A stretch of 22,500 nucleotides of DNA from Trachelipus rathkii (Eukaryota > Arthropoda > Malacostraca > Isopoda > Trachelipodidae), in contig JABUQX010088833.1 in assembly GCA_015478945.1 (NCBI GenBank), positions 1 through 22,500 on the forward strand, given 5' to 3'. The position numbers and the translations under genes were made by a program. Of this stretch, positions 19,626 to 22,500 are shown in pieces. Below the pieces are notes generated by a model. The model made no database searches, was not told the origin of the DNA, and was given only the letters and a program-made list of their open reading frames with translations. Within the stretch, counting starts at the first letter, position 1. Each line of letters begins with the position of its first letter.

Positions 19626-19770
19626 AGTGATGGACATTGACATCCGCAATCCGCATCCGCATTGGCGGAACATCCGCACCTAAATTGACATCCGCATCCG
19701 CCATCCGCATCACGGCATTCCTCACCCTAACGGCACATTCCGCATCCGCATCCGCACCTCTTTTAAAAAA
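19626..19770. repeat. ATCCGC-repeat transposon-end fragment
   Basis: From TAGTGATGGACATTGACATC the sequence carries about nine ATCCGC words by 19755 (for example at 19642, 19649, 19655, 19672, 19690, 19696, 19744 and 19750). Clustered GGATGC/GCATCC words following a (C/T)AGTG-GGACAT start are typical of the subterminal regions of certain hAT elements. A GGATGTGCGCGATG word follows at about 19773. The 119-codon + frame across 19637-19996 runs into TA repeats and is not a gene. Confidence 0.55.
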
Positions 19771-19897
19771 TATGGATGTGCGCGATGTTCTTCTACATTT
19801 GATTAAATCGCATATTAAAATAAAATTTTTGGCATCTTTATTCATGGATGTTATCAAGGGATGGAATAATGTAATTTTCGAATTTGCCGTTTCGGAT

Positions 19898-20070
19898 ATA
19901 TATATATATATATATAATATTTATAATATATATTATTATATATATAATTATATAATATATATATATAATCTTTATAATATATATATATATATATAATAAT
20001 AATATTATATATATATACTATATATATAATATATATATATATAATATATAGTTATAATATATATATATAC
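19898..20070. repeat. (TA)n array at the 5' edge of the retrotransposon
   Basis: Interrupted TA microsatellite that ends exactly where complex retrotransposon sequence begins. Confidence 0.9.
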
Positions 20071-20129
20071 GTTTTTCTGCGCACTTTATCGGGCCGATAT
20101 GTGGGGCCCTGCGTCTCTACGCTCAGCTA

Positions 20130-22340
20130 TAATGGAATTGACTGCTTGGACTCTGGTGGACGCTTCGGCCTCCTGCCGATAAGATGGGAGCTGTAATCGT
20201 GTTGATTTATTAGCAGGTTATCCTTTCTTCGACTAATCTTTCCTCTCCTCATCAAGCCAGTTCGACCGTGCTTGCTCTCTGTTCATTCAGCTAGAGACAG
20301 GCGTATCGGGGGTTGAAAACATTCGTCGTTCTTCTATCCACTCTTGCTTAATTTTTTCCATTCCCCAGCTAGAAAATCGTTGCAGGGATACTCTTCGTCG
20401 GAGCAAAGCGGGCTGTTCATCAAATGAAAGGCCGCTAACCTTCTTTGATGCTCCTACTGATAAATCTTTCTGGCCTCTTGCCAAAAACCAAATCTACAAC
20501 ATCTGTAAATCTGTCTTTTCCTCCTCTTATTCGATTTTTTGGTTCTGTTGCTAACTTCTTCTGAAAAGGGAAATCTCTTCGGCCTCCTATTTCCTCTAAC
20601 TCAACCCTAAGCTATTCCTCCTTCTCCGCCTCCTCCTCCTCCTCCTCCCTCCTCCTCCTCCTCCTTCTTCTTCTTTCTTCTTCTCTCAGCGACAGGACCC
20701 ATCGCCATTGCCTGTGCAAATTACCACTTTGATTTGGGTCGCAATGAGGGCTCCCGAAATCTGACTGCAACGTTATACAAGGAACCGCGGACTGGCCCAA
20801 CGATGGCATTCCTCCCGAGTTGACCATGAGCGAAGTCGTGCTTTCGTGCTGAACCCCACACCATCTCGTTCAACACTTATTCTCCTACTGTCTCAATACT
20901 AATACTTTCCCTCAGTGTTTGAAGCACGAACATGTCCAACCTGTCCCGAAAAAAGGAAGCCGTCTGATCCTTCTAATATCGCCGTATAGCTCTCACTTGT
21001 ATTCTATCATAAGATCTTTGAACCCTTCTCAACTCTCATTGGCTTAGATCATCTGGAGTCTCATTCACTTTCCGATCGCCCGCCATTACGGCTTTCGGAG
21101 CTCGAGGCTCTTCACTGGCGACCTAATACTTTTCTATCTATACTGATTTTTGGTTTCCGCCCTCAGGAACTACGGGAAGAGACCCTGTGCGTAGGTGCGC
21201 CTGAGCATTATCAAGGCATTGACCGGGCTATCGTACACTAGTGTCACTGGCTCGTCAAAGCATACCCCTCCTTTTGAGTTTCTCCTTCTCTTCTGGCTTA
21301 TTTATGTCTAGTTTTCGTTCAAATCATTAAATATCGGCTGTTTGATGGGCACGAACTCTTTTTCTGTCAAAAGTCGGTGTTCCTCAGAACGATTCTGCTC
21401 TACTCACCTACTTTTATTCCCCTACTTTTACCTTAATTGATCATTCTCACCTGACAACATTTAACTCTATACTACCCGTATCCCGATGACTATCGAACCC
21501 TTCATTCAATTCATTTCAATTCTGCTCCCTCTTAACTTCTAGAATTTGCCTCTCGTCTTTAATCTTTACGAGTTCTATTCTTCGCTGATCTAGGATATAG
21601 AATTGCCGGGTGGCGGTCGTGTCTCAACCTTGTGAAATTCAGTCCTTAAAACCCCCAACTTCTACAAATCATCCCTCTCTAGACACCTTCTAAAACTTTC
21701 CATATTCCTCTTTCAACGTTCTCTTTCTCTCCTGTTGACCAATATAAACATCCTTGGCCTTAAACTAAAACAAAAAATGTCTTGGAAACCTCCAATCACA
21801 ACGGTTGCTAGGCGGCCTCAAAAAAACTTGGAGTTCTGTTTAGGCTGCGAGACTTTTTTCCTCTACTCAGTTGCTCCAGCTATATACAAAGGCCTCATCC
21901 GCCCTTGTATGGAGACTGCTCTCATATCTAGGGCGGCGGCGGGCTGGTTTCACCAGCTTTTGATAGGTCGAGGCAAAGCGCCAAAAGGACTTTATAAAAC
22001 CTGTTACGCACTATCCAGTTCCTGACCCCTCTTTATCTAATTACGGCGCGAGTTGGTGCATTTATCTCTTTTCTATAGGTACCACAGCGGCAGGTGCTCG
22101 AGGGAGCTGATTATTACATTCCTCTACCACCTTAACGCGGCCCTCGTAGCACAAGGGTACTGTGTCGGCGTATGAGTTTTGTTGTGTAGATATTTGGTAA
22201 CTCCAGGCTTGTTCGCTCGGTGCTCCCTTCTTTCGCTGCCACATTATGTTCAGAAGGACATTCTCTTCCATCTTCTGTGTTTCCTGCTGAATTTAAATCT
22301 CCCTCTTCACTTTAAAGCCGGCGTCTGTCTTCATCTGTGA
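20130..22340 (+). pseudogene. Degenerate LINE reverse transcriptase
   Basis: The enzyme would copy element RNA into DNA at the insertion site. Fragments follow the order of the family over several frames: DASASC in the linker (about 20159-20176), SFWPLAK (about 20466-20485), KHEHVQPVPKKGSR (20922-20963, fingers region), YGFR-like sequence near 21088-21102, VGVPQ (21373-21387, from the GVPQGS motif), PDD (21482-21490, aligning with the catalytic F/YADD box but with the Ala lost), then INILGLKLKQKMSWKP and LIRPCMETALISR in an open block 21735-22025, FYRYHSGRCSREL (22071-22109), and NLPLHFKAGVCLHL ending at a TGA (22338-22340). Frequent frame changes, stops and a CCT-repeat expansion show it is dead. 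The block 21735-22025 is the best preserved. Confidence 0.8.
20620..20690 (+). repeat. (CCT)n/(CTT)n pyrimidine tract inside the RT pseudogene
   Basis: CCTCCT units pass into CTTCTT units over about 70 bases. It interrupts the RT reading frames just after the SFWPLAK region and gives an E/R-rich minus-strand frame (20612-20827) that is not a gene. It is either an internal microsatellite expansion or an ancestral proline-rich stretch. Confidence 0.85.
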
Positions 22341-22382
22341 TAGTTTGTGTAGTTGATGATTGACTGATGGTTCCCTCTGCAC

Positions 22383-22399
22383 CAGCTTGAAAAGAGCTG
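22383..22399 (+). other. 3'-terminal stem-loop of the retrotransposon
   Basis: CAGCT-TGAAAAG-AGCTG forms a 5-bp stem with a 7-base loop, about 40 bases after the RT stop codon and about 20 bases before the (TA)n tail. In CR1/L2-type elements such a hairpin followed by a microsatellite is the RNA end recognised by the element's own RT. That role is inferred here from position. Confidence 0.55.
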
Positions 22400-22418
22400 T
22401 GCCCGTGAGTGGTGGTTA

Positions 22419-22439
22419 TATATATATATATATATAATA

Positions 22440-22500
<61 letters not shown>
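22419..22500. repeat. (TA)n tail/array reaching the window end
   Basis: A TA microsatellite starting directly after the retrotransposon 3' end and running off the window. It may be the element's own microsatellite tail or the genomic target. Confidence 0.9.

Larger units (their letters stand above)
20071..22418 (+). mobile_element. 5'-truncated Jockey/CR1-like non-LTR retrotransposon
   Basis: Complex, relatively GC-rich sequence between two (TA)n arrays contains, in order, the linker before the reverse transcriptase, the RT domain, the thumb/C-terminal region, a stop, a short 3' end with a stem-loop, and a microsatellite tail. The endonuclease and ORF1 are absent, as expected of a 5'-truncated LINE copy. 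The 5' edge at 20071 is set by where TA repeats stop and is not confirmed by a target-site duplication. Clade assignment (Jockey, CR1 or related) rests on overall motif style only. Confidence 0.75.

Noticed and set aside
19637..19996. 119-codon ORF as a protein
   Set aside because: It is made of ATCCGC repeats running into (TA)n, giving IYIYIY residues.
20612..20827. E/R-rich minus-strand ORF
   Set aside because: Antisense to the CCT/CTT tract within the RT pseudogene.
1..22500. CRISPR array, prophage or bacterial operon
   Set aside because: No spaced identical repeats with unique spacers and no clustered long ORFs; the content is eukaryotic.

Overview
This window looks like nuclear DNA of an animal, most likely an arthropod and perhaps a decapod crustacean. 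Coding similarity comes as short exon-like islands with splice-type borders. There are long (TA)n, (TTA)n, (GT)n and (GA)n arrays, and decayed animal-type transposons (a hAT DNA transposon and a Jockey/CR1-like non-LTR retrotransposon). No operons, Shine-Dalgarno patterns or long intact ORFs are visible. The taxon is an inference; only the repeat style and element types support it. Families were recognised by reading the six frames by eye against remembered family motifs, with no database search.

Left part (1-3500): after a (TTA)n tract, five separated blocks on the + strand carry, in the correct order, pieces of the molybdenum-cofactor half of a xanthine dehydrogenase/aldehyde oxidase-type protein (about 246-430, 850-1000, 1227-1320, 1536-1854, 3160-3340). 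At least four contain frameshifts or in-frame stops, so I call a multi-exon pseudogene, with the caveat that uncorrected long-read errors could add some breaks.

Middle (3500-16100): mostly AT-rich non-coding DNA. It holds a purine-rich tract (4894-5108), a GC-rich island with open frames (6735-7100), an unidentified moderate-complexity segment (8430-9200), a cluster of short perfect hairpins (9647-9975), a three-copy ~390 bp tandem repeat with internal GT runs (11860-12820), a G-quadruplex motif (13137-13157), a FEK-like AT minisatellite (13258-13382), and a GT/TA-rich block with a perfect 32-bp direct repeat (14548/14730). An unidentified minus-strand exon candidate lies at 14211-14395.

Right part (16100-22500): a minus-strand exon candidate resembling the TM5 region of a Methuselah-like GPCR (16129-16282), a TGACGTAAT-rich palindrome (16440-16519), a decayed hAT transposase (16960-18660, + strand), long (TA)n arrays with two small terminal-repeat-like fragments (AAGTAC-rich and ATCCGC-rich), and a 5'-truncated, frame-broken non-LTR retrotransposon (20071-22418, + strand) ending in a short stem-loop and lying directly between two (TA)n arrays.

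There is no evidence that these parts work together: the window reads as repeat-dominated sequence with one dead host-type gene, one or two possible live exons and several dead mobile elements. I found no defensible novel system; the most useful observations are the hidden pseudogene and transposons, which standard ORF calling misses because their frames are broken.
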